Program-made: the position numbers and the translations under genes
Shown here: piece after piece, positions 15,701-23,308 of the stretch
How positions within the stretch are numbered: position 1 is the first letter of the stretch
How the letters are laid out: every line of letters starts with the position of its first letter
The notes under the pieces: model-generated
Told to the model about the DNA's origin: nothing
Seen by the model: the letters and a program-made list of their open reading frames with translations, nothing else
Databases searched by the model: none
Source of the DNA: JBBFMJ01 sp037441225
GTDB lineage: Bacteria > Acidobacteriota > Thermoanaerobaculia > UBA2201
Assembly (NCBI GenBank): GCA_037441225.1
Contig: JBBISU010000041.1
Span: forward strand, 1-25,862
Reading direction: 5' to 3'
DNA: 25,862 nucleotides

Positions 15701-16852
15701 TTATTTTAGGGCATCTGAAAATAATCTTTTAATAAGCATTGTTCCATAGCTTCCTTTTGGCAAAAAGAATTCAATTTTTAATGCAAATTTATTATATACT
15801 TCATCCTTTATAAAAGAATAATTTTTTATTTCAGGAAAGACAATTAATCTTCTCAAAGTTGATTTAAAGTATGCCTTTTTTACTTTTTTTAAATTAAAGT
15901 CCGACTTTTTGAGTTCCCTTTCTTTTAAAATTTTTTCATAAATATTTTTTATCAAATCATCAGGATATTTTATGTTATGTGAAATTGTTGGAATATTTAA
16001 ATCTTTTAAATATTCAAAAGAATTTATGTTTTTATAAAATATATATTCCCAGTACAAACCCAAGTATTTTAAAAATTCTTTTCCATAAATTTTTACTAAT
16101 CTTTCTGCAACATTGTTCCAAAGAAAAGATTGAAAGGCAGAAAAAAAGATAGAAAGTTCTTCTTTTGGTATTAAATTTATTGCTTTCAAAAAAGGGTTTG
16201 GCTCCTTATTTTTTAAAATTTTAAAAGCAATTTTTTCAAATATTGTTTTTGAATTTTTAAAGCATAAATCCCAATTTTTCCAGTTTTCTAAAAAAAACCT
16301 TTTTCTTTCTCTTTCTTCCTTTCTATCCCCAAAATAAATAGAAGTTAAATAAATTTTTAAAGCCCCATTGTAATGTTTTTTTAATATCTTTTCTGCAATA
16401 AAACCCTCTTTTGAAAAACTACCAAACCTCTGGTCATCAAAATAGTTTACAAAGCCATGGTTTTTAACTTCTTCAATTTCCTCTAAAATTTCATATTTTT
16501 TTTCTATGTCCCTTACAGTTATTTTAAAATCATTTCCTTCTAAGAGGTCAGGACCTATATTTCTTTCAGATTCGCCTAAATATATTAATGAAAAATTTTT
16601 CCCTTCAATATCATCAATTTTTTGACCTTCAATTGATATATATTGCCTTGTTAAGCCATATCTGTCTTTTTTACCTGCATAAGAAAAATATTTATAAGGG
16701 ATATTGAAAAATTTAGAAATCTTTAAAAGAGCGTCAACAGTGTTATAACCTTTTTTTTCTAAGAGATAAATTTTAAACTTTCCGCCTTTTTTAAAAGGCA
16801 AATTTATCCTTTCTTCAACAATAAAATCTTCTCCTTTTACCTTTATTTTCAT
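15701..16852 (-). CDS. truD: tRNA pseudouridine synthase TruD
   Basis: TruD converts U13 of tRNA to pseudouridine. The 383-residue protein has the family's N-terminal signature SYAGKKDRYGLTRQ (57-70), in which D63 is the catalytic Asp, and the NYFDDQRFGS motif near residue 135. The middle part (about 150-300) is divergent, as is usual for the TruD insertion domain. No other pseudouridine-synthase type fits. It is convergent with the methionine operon (12 bp apart) and shares one base (TAATG) with the upstream DUF6125-like gene, so the two are co-transcribed and probably translationally coupled. Confidence 0.9.
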   Translation of the reverse strand: MKIKVKGEDFIVEERINLPFKKGGKFKIYLLEKKGYNTVDALLKISKFFNIPYKYFSYAGKKDRYGLTRQYISIEGQKIDDIEGKNFSLIYLGESERNIGPDLLEGNDFKITVRDIEKKYEILEEIEEVKNHGFVNYFDDQRFGSFSKEGFIAEKILKKHYNGALKIYLTSIYFGDRKEERERKRFFLENWKNWDLCFKNSKTIFEKIAFKILKNKEPNPFLKAINLIPKEELSIFFSAFQSFLWNNVAERLVKIYGKEFLKYLGLYWEYIFYKNINSFEYLKDLNIPTISHNIKYPDDLIKNIYEKILKERELKKSDFNLKKVKKAYFKSTLRRLIVFPEIKNYSFIKDEVYNKFALKIEFFLPKGSYGTMLIKRLFSDALK

Positions 16853-17355
16853 TAAATTTCAAAGAGCCAGGAGCACCAGCCAGAATGATTTTTTTCATCA
16901 GGTGGGCAAAAGAGACACTTTGTTTTTATCCTTTCATCAATTGTTTTTGCAAAGGTTGAGTATTCAATAATTCCAACTTCTTTGCAAGGAAAAGGTTTTA
17001 ATTTCTTTCTTTCCCTTGCCTCTTGTACCCTGCAATTTTTCATAGTATAAATTAATCTATTTTCTTTTAATTCAATTTCATCTTCATTTAAAATTGTATA
17101 AAGTCGTGCTTTTAATGCCTTTGCAAGCCCAGTGAGCCCTGAATTTTTTGGAAGATTTAACCTTTCCATAATCCTTTTTGCTTCTATAGGTGAAAAATAT
17201 TCCCAGGCATTTTTATCCAGTTCAATAGCAAATTCAATCCCAAATTTCTTTTCAACTTCTTGAAACCATAAGCCGTCATGGGCAAGCCAGAGTTTTGAAG
17301 CATCGTTTAACCAAAAAAATAGCTCTTCCTTTGAAAAATCATCTATTTTAATCAT
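16852..17355 (-). CDS. DUF6125-like cytosolic protein
   Basis: This 167-residue protein has no signal peptide or membrane segment. It has an N-terminal helical half (ELFFWLNDASKLWLAHDGLWF) and a C-terminal half with spaced cysteines: NCRVQEARERK, PFPCKE, TKCLFCPPD and GWCSWLF. The pattern resembles the DUF6125 / 'cytosolic protein' family of anaerobic bacteria and archaea, function unknown; I rely on memory of the motif. The cysteines could bind a metal or cluster. It is the first gene of a two-gene unit with truD, which might hint at an RNA-linked role but is weak evidence. There is no ribosome binding site; a -35/-10 pair ends six bases before the ATG. Confidence 0.6.
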   Translation of the reverse strand: MIKIDDFSKEELFFWLNDASKLWLAHDGLWFQEVEKKFGIEFAIELDKNAWEYFSPIEAKRIMERLNLPKNSGLTGLAKALKARLYTILNEDEIELKENRLIYTMKNCRVQEARERKKLKPFPCKEVGIIEYSTFAKTIDERIKTKCLFCPPDEKNHSGWCSWLFEI

Positions 17356-17361
17356 AAAATT

Positions 17362-17390
17362 ATTTTAAAATAAAAGATGATTTAATTCAA
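17362..17390 (-). promoter_or_regulatory. Promoter of the DUF6125-truD unit, leaderless layout
   Basis: On the minus strand TTGAAT (17390-17385), a 17-bp spacer and TAAAAT (17367-17362) form a good housekeeping promoter. The -10 ends six bases before the ATG at 17355, which predicts a leaderless transcript. The rest of the gap to 17490 is AT-rich with nothing recognisable. Confidence 0.5.
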
Positions 17391-17490
17391 ATTAGATATA
17401 AATATGAACATTTTTTCAATATATTTTTAATAATTTTTAAGGATATTAAAAGTCAATAGTTTCTAATAATTCCAGAGTATACAAATGATT

Positions 17491-18546
17491 TTAGCAAATC
17501 CTTGGAAGTTGTTCCCCAGAAAGAAGAGATAAAATTCTCCTTGCTCCTTTGTAGGGTTGCAAAATGACATTTCCGTCCTTTTTTTCTTCTACATAGCCAA
17601 TGCAAATGGCATCTTTTCCTTCTTCAAAATTTTTCATAATTTCAATTGCTTTCTGACATTCCTTCTCTGGCACGAAACAAACAAACTTCCCTTCATTTGC
17701 TACATATAAAGGATCAAAGCCCAAAATTTCACAAAAACCCAAAACTTCTTCTTTTATTGGAATTTTATTTTCTTCAATTAAAAAATTAAATTTAGAACTT
17801 TTTGCCAGTTCAATCAAGCAAGTGGCAAGCCCCCCCCTTGTTAAATCCCTCATACAATGAATTTCAATCTTTTCTTCTATAAGTTTTAAAATTATCTTTG
17901 AAAGGTTTGCGCAGTCAGATAATATGTTTCCTTCAATTGAAAAACCTTCCCTCTTTGATAAGACAGCCATCCCATGCCTTCCAATATCTCCATTTAAAAT
18001 TATGCAATCCTTTGGTTTTATATCTTTTGCACTTGGTGGTGGTTCAATTGATAAGAGCCCTATTCCAGAAGTTGAAATAAATATTCCATCCCCCTTTCCT
18101 TTTTCTACAACCTTTGTATCTCCTGTAACAAGTAAAATATTTGCTTCCTTAGCTGCTGCTTTCATTGAATTTACAATTTTTTCCAAATCCTCCATTTTAA
18201 AGCCCTCTTCAATTATGAATGAAGCAGAAATATATAAGGGTTTTGCACCTGAAACAGCCAAATCATTTACAGTTCCAAAGATTGAAAGTTTACCTATATC
18301 TCCACCTGGAAAAAAGTAAGGGTTTACAACATATCCATCAGTTGTGAAAGCAATTTTAATATCTTTTAAATTTAAGATGGCACTATCCGATAGGGGCTCT
18401 AAAAATTCATTTTTAAATTTTGGAAAAAATAAATTTTTTATTAGTTCCTGTGTGAGTTTTCCACCTCCACCATGTGCCAAAATTATGTTTGGATATTCTT
18501 TCTTTGGAGCAGGGCAGGATAAGTTTATATTATTCTTTTTTTTCAT
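17491..18546 (-). CDS. hypE: Hydrogenase maturation protein HypE
   Basis: HypE receives a carbamoyl group from HypF on its C-terminal cysteine and dehydrates it to a thiocyanate that gives the CN ligands of NiFe hydrogenase. The 351-residue sequence shows the PurM-like ATP-binding motifs (AHGGGGKLTQEL; FTTDGYVV; GDIGKLSIFGTVNDLAVSGA; TGDTKVVEKGKGDG) and ends in LPRIC, the required C-terminal Cys. The start overlaps hypD by 17 bases and has no ribosome binding site, so translation is probably coupled. It is the last gene of hypC-hypD-hypE. Confidence 0.96.
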   Translation of the reverse strand: MKKKNNINLSCPAPKKEYPNIILAHGGGGKLTQELIKNLFFPKFKNEFLEPLSDSAILNLKDIKIAFTTDGYVVNPYFFPGGDIGKLSIFGTVNDLAVSGAKPLYISASFIIEEGFKMEDLEKIVNSMKAAAKEANILLVTGDTKVVEKGKGDGIFISTSGIGLLSIEPPPSAKDIKPKDCIILNGDIGRHGMAVLSKREGFSIEGNILSDCANLSKIILKLIEEKIEIHCMRDLTRGGLATCLIELAKSSKFNFLIEENKIPIKEEVLGFCEILGFDPLYVANEGKFVCFVPEKECQKAIEIMKNFEEGKDAICIGYVEEKKDGNVILQPYKGARRILSLLSGEQLPRIC

Positions 18547-19627
18547 ATGCTTTATATAAATAAAATGCCTGGCAGGCTCCTTCTGATGAAACCATAGTAG
18601 CCCCCAAAGGATTTTCTGGTGTACAAGGGTTTAAAAATAGGCGACATTCATCTGGCTTCTTTATCCCTTGCAAAACAAGCCCTGCTATACATTTTGTTTT
18701 TTCTTCTGACTTAAAATTTTTTAAATTAAATTTTTTTTCAGCATCAAAGAAAGAAAATTCTTCTTTTATCCCAAAACCACTTTCTTTTATAACTCCTATC
18801 CCTCTCCACTTTCTATCTACAATGTCATAAACTTTTTTAATTATCTTTTTTGCTTCCAAGTTCCCTTCCTTTTTAACTGATCTTTTATAAGCATTTTCAA
18901 CTTCTGCTTTTCCTTCTTCTAAGAGTTTTAAACAAATTAAAATTCCATAAAGTAAATCAAAAGGTTCAAAGCCCGTTACAACAATTGGAACTTTATATTC
19001 TTTTGATATTGGTATATATTCTTCATAACCCATAACTGTACATACATGACCTGCTGCTAAAAAACCATTTATTTTAACAAAAGGAGAAGAAAGTAAAACC
19101 TTTATAGCAGGTGGAACCCTTACCATTGAAGAGAGCACAGAAAAGTTTTTAATATTTTCTTGTCTTGCTTTTAAAATTGCCAAAGCATTTCCAGGAGCAG
19201 TTGTCTCAAAACCAATTGCAAAAAATACAACTTCCTTTTTTGGATTTTCCTTTGCAATTTTAATACAATCCATAGGAGATAAAACCTGCCTTACATCCCC
19301 CCCTTCTGCTTTTTTTTGAAACAAATCATCCTTTATACCTGGAACCCTCAACATATCTCCATAACTGCAAAAAATTATATCCTTTTGGGAAGCAAGATAA
19401 AGTGCCTTTTCAATAAATTCCACATCTGTTACACAGACAGGACAACCAGGACCATGTAAAAGATTTATATTTTTTGGAAGCATTTCTTCTATTCCAAATT
19501 TTAAAAAATTATGGGTTTGTCCTCCACAAACCTCCATTATGTTCCAATTACTTTTAACTATTGCTTTAATTTCTTTTAGAACCTTTTGAACTAATTTTTC
19601 TTCCCTGAATTCACTTATATATTTCAT
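18530..19627 (-). CDS. hypD: Hydrogenase maturation protein HypD
   Basis: HypD is the [4Fe-4S] scaffold on which, together with HypC, the Fe(CN)2CO unit is assembled. The conserved elements are CGGQTHNFLKFG (near residue 35), GPGCPVC (near 65), GFETTAPGNALA, and the C-terminal CTPENPLGATMVSSEGACQ. At 365 residues it is full length. I prefer the ATG at 19627 because the family starts near here; a TTG at 19642 would add five residues. It overlaps hypC by 17 bases and hypE by 17 bases. Confidence 0.96.
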   Translation of the reverse strand: MKYISEFREEKLVQKVLKEIKAIVKSNWNIMEVCGGQTHNFLKFGIEEMLPKNINLLHGPGCPVCVTDVEFIEKALYLASQKDIIFCSYGDMLRVPGIKDDLFQKKAEGGDVRQVLSPMDCIKIAKENPKKEVVFFAIGFETTAPGNALAILKARQENIKNFSVLSSMVRVPPAIKVLLSSPFVKINGFLAAGHVCTVMGYEEYIPISKEYKVPIVVTGFEPFDLLYGILICLKLLEEGKAEVENAYKRSVKKEGNLEAKKIIKKVYDIVDRKWRGIGVIKESGFGIKEEFSFFDAEKKFNLKNFKSEEKTKCIAGLVLQGIKKPDECRLFLNPCTPENPLGATMVSSEGACQAFYLYKAYEKKE

Positions 19628-19859
19628 TTTCCAAATCTTCAATTTCTTTAAAATATTTTAATGTTTCCATTGCCTCTTCTTCTGAGATAATACTTATTGC
19701 CATACCTGTATGAACAAGACACCAATCACCAACCTTTGCTTCTGGAACAAAAGCTAAGTTTACATCCTTTAAAATTCCAGCAAAGGACACCTTTCCCATT
19801 TTTTCAAATTCTCCTTTATCGTCTATTTCTTTAATCTGTCCTGGTATTGCAAGGCACAT
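19611..19859 (-). CDS. hypC: Hydrogenase maturation chaperone HypC
   Basis: HypC is a small chaperone that carries the iron centre between HypD and the hydrogenase large subunit. The 82-residue protein starts MCLAIPGQI, with the essential Cys2, and keeps the DWCLVHTGMAIS segment of the OB-like fold. The start is set by this motif and by AGGAGAA upstream; the open frame extends 12 codons more but would bury Cys2. It is the first gene of hypCDE and has a recognisable promoter. Confidence 0.95.
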   Translation of the reverse strand: MCLAIPGQIKEIDDKGEFEKMGKVSFAGILKDVNLAFVPEAKVGDWCLVHTGMAISIISEEEAMETLKYFKEIEDLENEIYK

Positions 19860-19883
19860 AAATTCTCCTAAAAATAATTTATT

Positions 19884-19912
19884 ATAATATAACAAAATAA
19901 ATGTTTTTTCAA
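19884..19912 (-). promoter_or_regulatory. Promoter of hypCDE
   Basis: On the minus strand TTGAAA (19912-19907), a 17-bp spacer and TATTAT (19889-19884) make a good housekeeping-type promoter. Transcription would begin near 19877, leaving an 18-nt leader that includes the AGGAGAA site of hypC. The predicted regulation is constitutive; no other operator is seen. Confidence 0.5.
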
Positions 19913-19968
19913 ATTCCCCGAGGTATTTTTTAAATTTTATGGGAAAAATATAATATAATTTAACTTCT

Positions 19969-20354
19969 ATGAAACCACTGGGAATCCTTTATATTGCAGA
20001 GTTTATAAATTGTAGCAAAAAATATTTAAATAATAAAAATATTTTGGAAAAAATATTGAAAGAAGCAATTCAAAATCTGGAATAAATCTAATAAAAATAG
20101 ATGGATATCAGTTTAATCCAATTGGAGCAACTGTTGTGGCAATAATTGGCGAATCCAATGTCTCGATCCATACATATCCAGAGGCTTCCCATACTTCAAT
20201 AGATATTTTTACCTTAAGTTCCACTTCCCAAAAAATTGATAAACTTTTGCAAAATTTAAGGGAAAAATATGGAATTATTTATGATTTAACAATGTATCCT
20301 GAAGCTCTTTCCAAAACAGAAAGGATTAAATTCTTAAAAACTGTTTTTTTTTAG
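19969..20354 (+). pseudogene. speD: Frameshifted S-adenosylmethionine decarboxylase (speD) remnant
   Basis: SpeD makes decarboxylated AdoMet for spermidine synthesis. Frame 1 (19969-20085) reads MKPLGILYIAEF to EAIQNLE and stops; this is the SpeD N-terminus. Frame 2 resumes with SGINLIKIDGYQF, then GATVVAIIGESNVSIHTYPE and SIDIFT, the SpeD core. Adding one base near 20076-20077 restores AIQNSGIN across the break, so a 1-nt deletion explains it. The cleavage-site pair Glu-Ser (GESN) and the His of SIHT are present, but the conserved Cys of the IDLFTCG motif is Leu here (IDIFTLSS), so the rejoined protein would lack a catalytic residue. The C-terminus also looks atypical. There is no ribosome binding site. 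A sequencing error alone could explain the frameshift but not the missing Cys. Confidence 0.8.
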
Positions 20355-20544
20355 AATAAATAAAAATTTGAAGCAAGAAGGGTTGGTTACTTTTCAATGT
20401 GCTGCTGAATCAGATAAAATAAGCCAGCAAATTTTGAATAGATTCTTGCCTAAATATTTTAAAAATATTTCTTTTAAAAAGATTTTTATTCCTTCTTTTT
20501 GTGAAAGATGGATATTTGCCTCAGCAGAACCAAAAAAAGTTTAG
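20338..20544 (+). pseudogene. speE: C-terminal remnant of spermidine synthase (speE)
   Basis: Directly after the speD remnant, and in another frame, an open stretch of about 68 codons without a start reads RINKNLKQEGLVTFQ, then ILNRFLPKYFKNISF and IPSFCERWIFASAEP, ending in TAG. This matches the end of the spermidine/polyamine aminopropyltransferase fold (LKEDG-type strand, then PSF..WxFxxAS). The first two thirds of the enzyme, including the AdoMet-binding part, are missing. The T9 tract at about 20343-20352 marks the junction with speD, so an internal deletion probably removed the rest. It runs into the end of hypF, overlapping by four bases. Confidence 0.65.
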
Positions 20545-22805
20545 AGGTAGTTTAGTGCAACAACTTGACCAAAGGAAATTCCTCCATCATTTGGTGGAAT
20601 CCTTTGATTAAAATAAACAAAAAAACCTTCCCCTTCAAGAATTTCTTTTGCTTTTTCAAGCAAAAATAAATTTTGAAAACAGCCACCTGACAAAACAACC
20701 TTTTCCATCTTTGAAATTTTTGCAATTTCTTTTATAATTTCTGCCATTGTCAAGTGAAATTTATATGAAATTATCCCAATGGGTTTTTTGTTTATAATAT
20801 CCTGTATAATTGATAAAATAATATTCTCCCAACTTATAACATATACAGAGCCACCATTTTCTTCTCTTTTAAAGAAAAATTCATATGATTTCTCATCCTT
20901 TTTTTCTCTTATTGAAAATTCCAATTCCATTGCTGCCTGCCCTTCATAACTAATCTTATGCCTTATTCCTGAAAGTGAAGAGATACCATCAAATAATCTT
21001 CCTGCACTTGTAGTTAGGGGACAATTTATATTTTTTTTAAGCATATTTAATAATAAATTCAATTCTTCTTCTTTAAAACTTCTCAAAGGAGGCAGATCCA
21101 TATATTTGAAAACACCATCCCCTAAAACACTATATAGTAATGAAAGAGCAATCCTTTTTGGTTCTTTGATTGCTGCCTCACCCCCAATTAAATGGAAAGG
21201 TAAAAAGTGAGCAAATCTTTTTATTTTAAAATTTTCATCTAAAATAAAAAATTCTCCTCCCCATATATTTTTATCTTCTCCTAATCCTGTTCCGTCCCAG
21301 ATTGCTCCAAGAAAAGGTGGTTTTATTCCATTGTCTTCCATACAGGAAAATAAATGGGATATATGGTGTTGTAAAGGCAAAAGTTTTAACTTTTGTGAAT
21401 TTGCAAAATTTGTTGAAGGAAAATCGGGGTGTAAATCATGAGAGCCAATTTTTAGTTTAATTTTAAATAAATCTCTAAAATCCTTAAATATTTTTTTATA
21501 AACTTCAAAAGAACTCTCTGTTTCCAAATCACCAATGTGTTGGGAAACAAATATATTCTTGCCTTTTTGAAAAGATAAATTTGCTTTTAAAAAGCCACCA
21601 AAACCAACAGAATTGTTTTTTTTCTCTGTTATAAATGGAAAAGGCACATATCCCCTTGCTCTTCTTAAAACAACTTCTTTCCCACCCATAACCCTTACAA
21701 TTGAATCGTCTATATGCCTTTCAATTTTTCTATTATGAACTAAAAAGCTATCACATAAATCTTTTAATCTTTTAAGGGCAATTTTTTCATCCTTTATAAT
21801 TGGTTCTTCTGATAAATTACCACTTGTTGCAACTATGGGAAAATTTAAATCTTTTAATAAAATGTGGTGTAAGGGTGTATATGGAAGCATTACTCCAAGA
21901 TATTTGTTATGTGGTGCAACAAGTGGAGAGATACAAAAGTCCTTTTTTGATTTAATTAAAATAATTGGTGCTTGTGGGCTTTTTAATATTTCTTCTTCCT
22001 TTTCTGATAAAAAACAATCTTCTTTTATTTTTTCAACTGATGGATACATTAAAGCAAAAGGTTTTTCCTGCCTTCCCTTTCTTTCCCTTAAAAGAGCAAC
22101 TGCTTTATCATTTTTTGCATCGCAAACAATATGGAAACCACCAAGCCCTTTTATTCCAACTATCTTTCCTTTTTTAATTAAATTTTCTGTTTCTTGTAAT
22201 GCTTCTTCTCCTTCGAAAATTAGTTCTCCAGTTTTTGAATAAAAAAATAATCTTGGCCCACATTCAGGGCAGGCATTTGGCTGGGCATGGAACCTTCTAT
22301 CTGAAGGATTATCATATTCTTCTTGACACTTTTTGCACATTTTAAATTCTTTCATAGTAGTGTTTTTTCTATCATAAGGCAGTTTTTGAATTATTGAAAA
22401 CCTTGGACCACATAAAGTGCAATTTGTAAAAGGATATCTGTACCTTCTGTTTTTTTCATCAAAAATATCTTCAAGACAAAATTTACAGGTAGCAAGGTCA
22501 GGCAAAATATATGTCTGGATGTCTCCTTTTTCTTTGCTTTTAATTATTTCAAAGGAATTGTAACCTTTTATTTCAACTTCCCAATACTCAAATCTAAAAA
22601 TATAAGAAATAGCTGGTTTTTCCTTTTTTAATCTTTCAATAAATATTTTTAAATTTTCTTCTTCACCTTCAACTTCAATATTTAACCCGTCAATTGTATT
22701 TTGAACAAAACCCTTTAAATTCAAACTATTTGCAAGGTTATAAACAAAGGGCCTCATCCCAACCCCTTGAATTATTCCATTTATATAAATCTTCAATCTC
22801 TTCAT
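20541..22805 (-). CDS. hypF: Carbamoyltransferase HypF
   Basis: HypF makes a carbamoyl-adenylate from carbamoyl phosphate and ATP and passes the carbamoyl group to HypE. The 754-residue protein has the full domain order: acylphosphatase (1-90, GVGMRPFVYNLAN), two zinc-finger pairs (CKFC with CTLC, CKKC with CPEC, about 100-185), a YrdC-like domain (about 190-380) and a Kae1-like domain with LPLQHHISHLFSCMEDNG and VVLSGGCFQN. The start is ambiguous: ATGs at 22808 and 22805 are adjacent, and the longer frame adds 13 non-homologous residues. No ribosome binding site is present; the promoter layout favours 22805 and a leaderless mRNA. It is separated from hypCDE by the speDE remnant and has its own promoter. 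Confidence 0.95.
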   Translation of the reverse strand: MKRLKIYINGIIQGVGMRPFVYNLANSLNLKGFVQNTIDGLNIEVEGEEENLKIFIERLKKEKPAISYIFRFEYWEVEIKGYNSFEIIKSKEKGDIQTYILPDLATCKFCLEDIFDEKNRRYRYPFTNCTLCGPRFSIIQKLPYDRKNTTMKEFKMCKKCQEEYDNPSDRRFHAQPNACPECGPRLFFYSKTGELIFEGEEALQETENLIKKGKIVGIKGLGGFHIVCDAKNDKAVALLRERKGRQEKPFALMYPSVEKIKEDCFLSEKEEEILKSPQAPIILIKSKKDFCISPLVAPHNKYLGVMLPYTPLHHILLKDLNFPIVATSGNLSEEPIIKDEKIALKRLKDLCDSFLVHNRKIERHIDDSIVRVMGGKEVVLRRARGYVPFPFITEKKNNSVGFGGFLKANLSFQKGKNIFVSQHIGDLETESSFEVYKKIFKDFRDLFKIKLKIGSHDLHPDFPSTNFANSQKLKLLPLQHHISHLFSCMEDNGIKPPFLGAIWDGTGLGEDKNIWGGEFFILDENFKIKRFAHFLPFHLIGGEAAIKEPKRIALSLLYSVLGDGVFKYMDLPPLRSFKEEELNLLLNMLKKNINCPLTTSAGRLFDGISSLSGIRHKISYEGQAAMELEFSIREKKDEKSYEFFFKREENGGSVYVISWENIILSIIQDIINKKPIGIISYKFHLTMAEIIKEIAKISKMEKVVLSGGCFQNLFLLEKAKEILEGEGFFVYFNQRIPPNDGGISFGQVVALNYL

Positions 22806-22811
22806 CATTTT

Positions 22812-22840
22812 AATATAGCATTTTATAAAAATATGGGCAA
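22812..22840 (-). promoter_or_regulatory. Promoter of hypF, leaderless layout
   Basis: On the minus strand TTGCCC (22840-22835), a 17-bp spacer and TATATT (22817-22812) precede the ATG at 22805 by six bases. TG one base before TATATT makes it an extended -10. The spacing to the ATG equals that of the metH and DUF6125 promoters. Confidence 0.45.
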
Positions 22841-23009
22841 ACATAAAATCAATAAAAACTTTGGTTTAAATTTGCAGAATTCCATAACACATTGGACTTT
22901 TGCATTTTAGGTGATAGAAGATTAAAGGGGAAAGGGTGAGAAAAAGAATGTATTTTAAAAGGGGGCATATTATTTAGAAAGAAATGTAGTTTTATGTATT
23001 ATATCAGAG

Positions 23010-23128
23010 CAAGGAATCTGTCATACAAGAGTTAAACTCATTTATTCCCTCAAATTCTTCTTTGACTTACCAGTAAAATAGCAGTGATGCTTGTAATTTT
23101 ATTATCTTGGTCCAAGATTTTTCTTTTT
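23010..23128 (+). ncRNA. Possible small RNA ending in a terminator
   Basis: This gene-free stretch can fold into GGAAT (23013-23017) with ATTCC (23044-23048), enclosing a hairpin GAGTT-A-AACTC (23029-23039), and ends with the terminator at 23104-23128. A TATTAT box at 22997-23002 could be its -10; the -35 is poor. No ORF of interest lies on this strand. No known RNA family is recognised. The rest of the gap, 22845-23009, holds AT-rich sequence with nothing I can name. Confidence 0.2.
23104..23128 (+). terminator. Rho-independent terminator
   Basis: ATCTTGG (23104-23110) and CCAAGAT (23112-23118) form a perfect stem, followed on the plus strand by TTTTCTTTTTAT. The stem is tight, so in practice the inner GTC would be the loop. 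No plus-strand protein gene precedes it, which is why a small RNA is suspected. Confidence 0.5.
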
Positions 23129-23194
23129 ATATTTTATCAGGGGCATTGTACCCGGCGGTTGGGGGATAAAAGAAGTTGGTGAGAGGGCAATTTT

Positions 23195-23213
23195 GGGAAA
23201 TCTTTGATTTCCC
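23195..23213. repeat. Perfect hairpin GGGAAATC / GATTTCCC
   Basis: An 8-bp stem with a TTT loop on the plus strand (AAA on the minus strand) lies downstream of the gene that ends at 23309. The T-run after it is weak (TTTATAT), so a terminator role is possible but not strong. It borders the cluster of mini-hairpins at 23221-23281. Confidence 0.5.
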
Positions 23214-23220
23214 TTTATAT

Positions 23221-23281
23221 CCGCTGTTATATGACCCGAAGGGCAAGGTTGCGAAGCAACCGCAGATTTCCGAACTCCGCC
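23221..23281 (-). repeat. Left inverted copy of flanking motif, with mini-hairpins
   Basis: On the minus strand it reads GGCGGAGTTCGGAAATC, then about 30 bases with two tight hairpins, then TCATATAACAGC. The hairpins are GGTTGC-TTC-GCAACC (23247-23261) and CCC-TTC-GGG (23235-23243). The outer motifs recur in inverse orientation at 25833-25862, where the hairpin block is missing. Base composition turns GC-richer here. Confidence 0.55.
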
Positions 23282-23308
23282 CAAACAATTTTTCGCCATA
23301 TTTTACTC

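Noticed and set aside
20136..20354. A short intact gene of 72 codons beginning at 20136
   Set aside because: The frame is homologous to SpeD upstream of this start (back to about 20077); it is the second half of a frameshifted speD, not a separate gene.
23102..23299. 65-codon minus-strand ORF (MAKNCLGGVRKSAVASQ...)
   Set aside because: It runs through the mini-hairpin repeat and the terminator stem, has no homologous look and no good ribosome binding site; it is repeat DNA that happens to be open.
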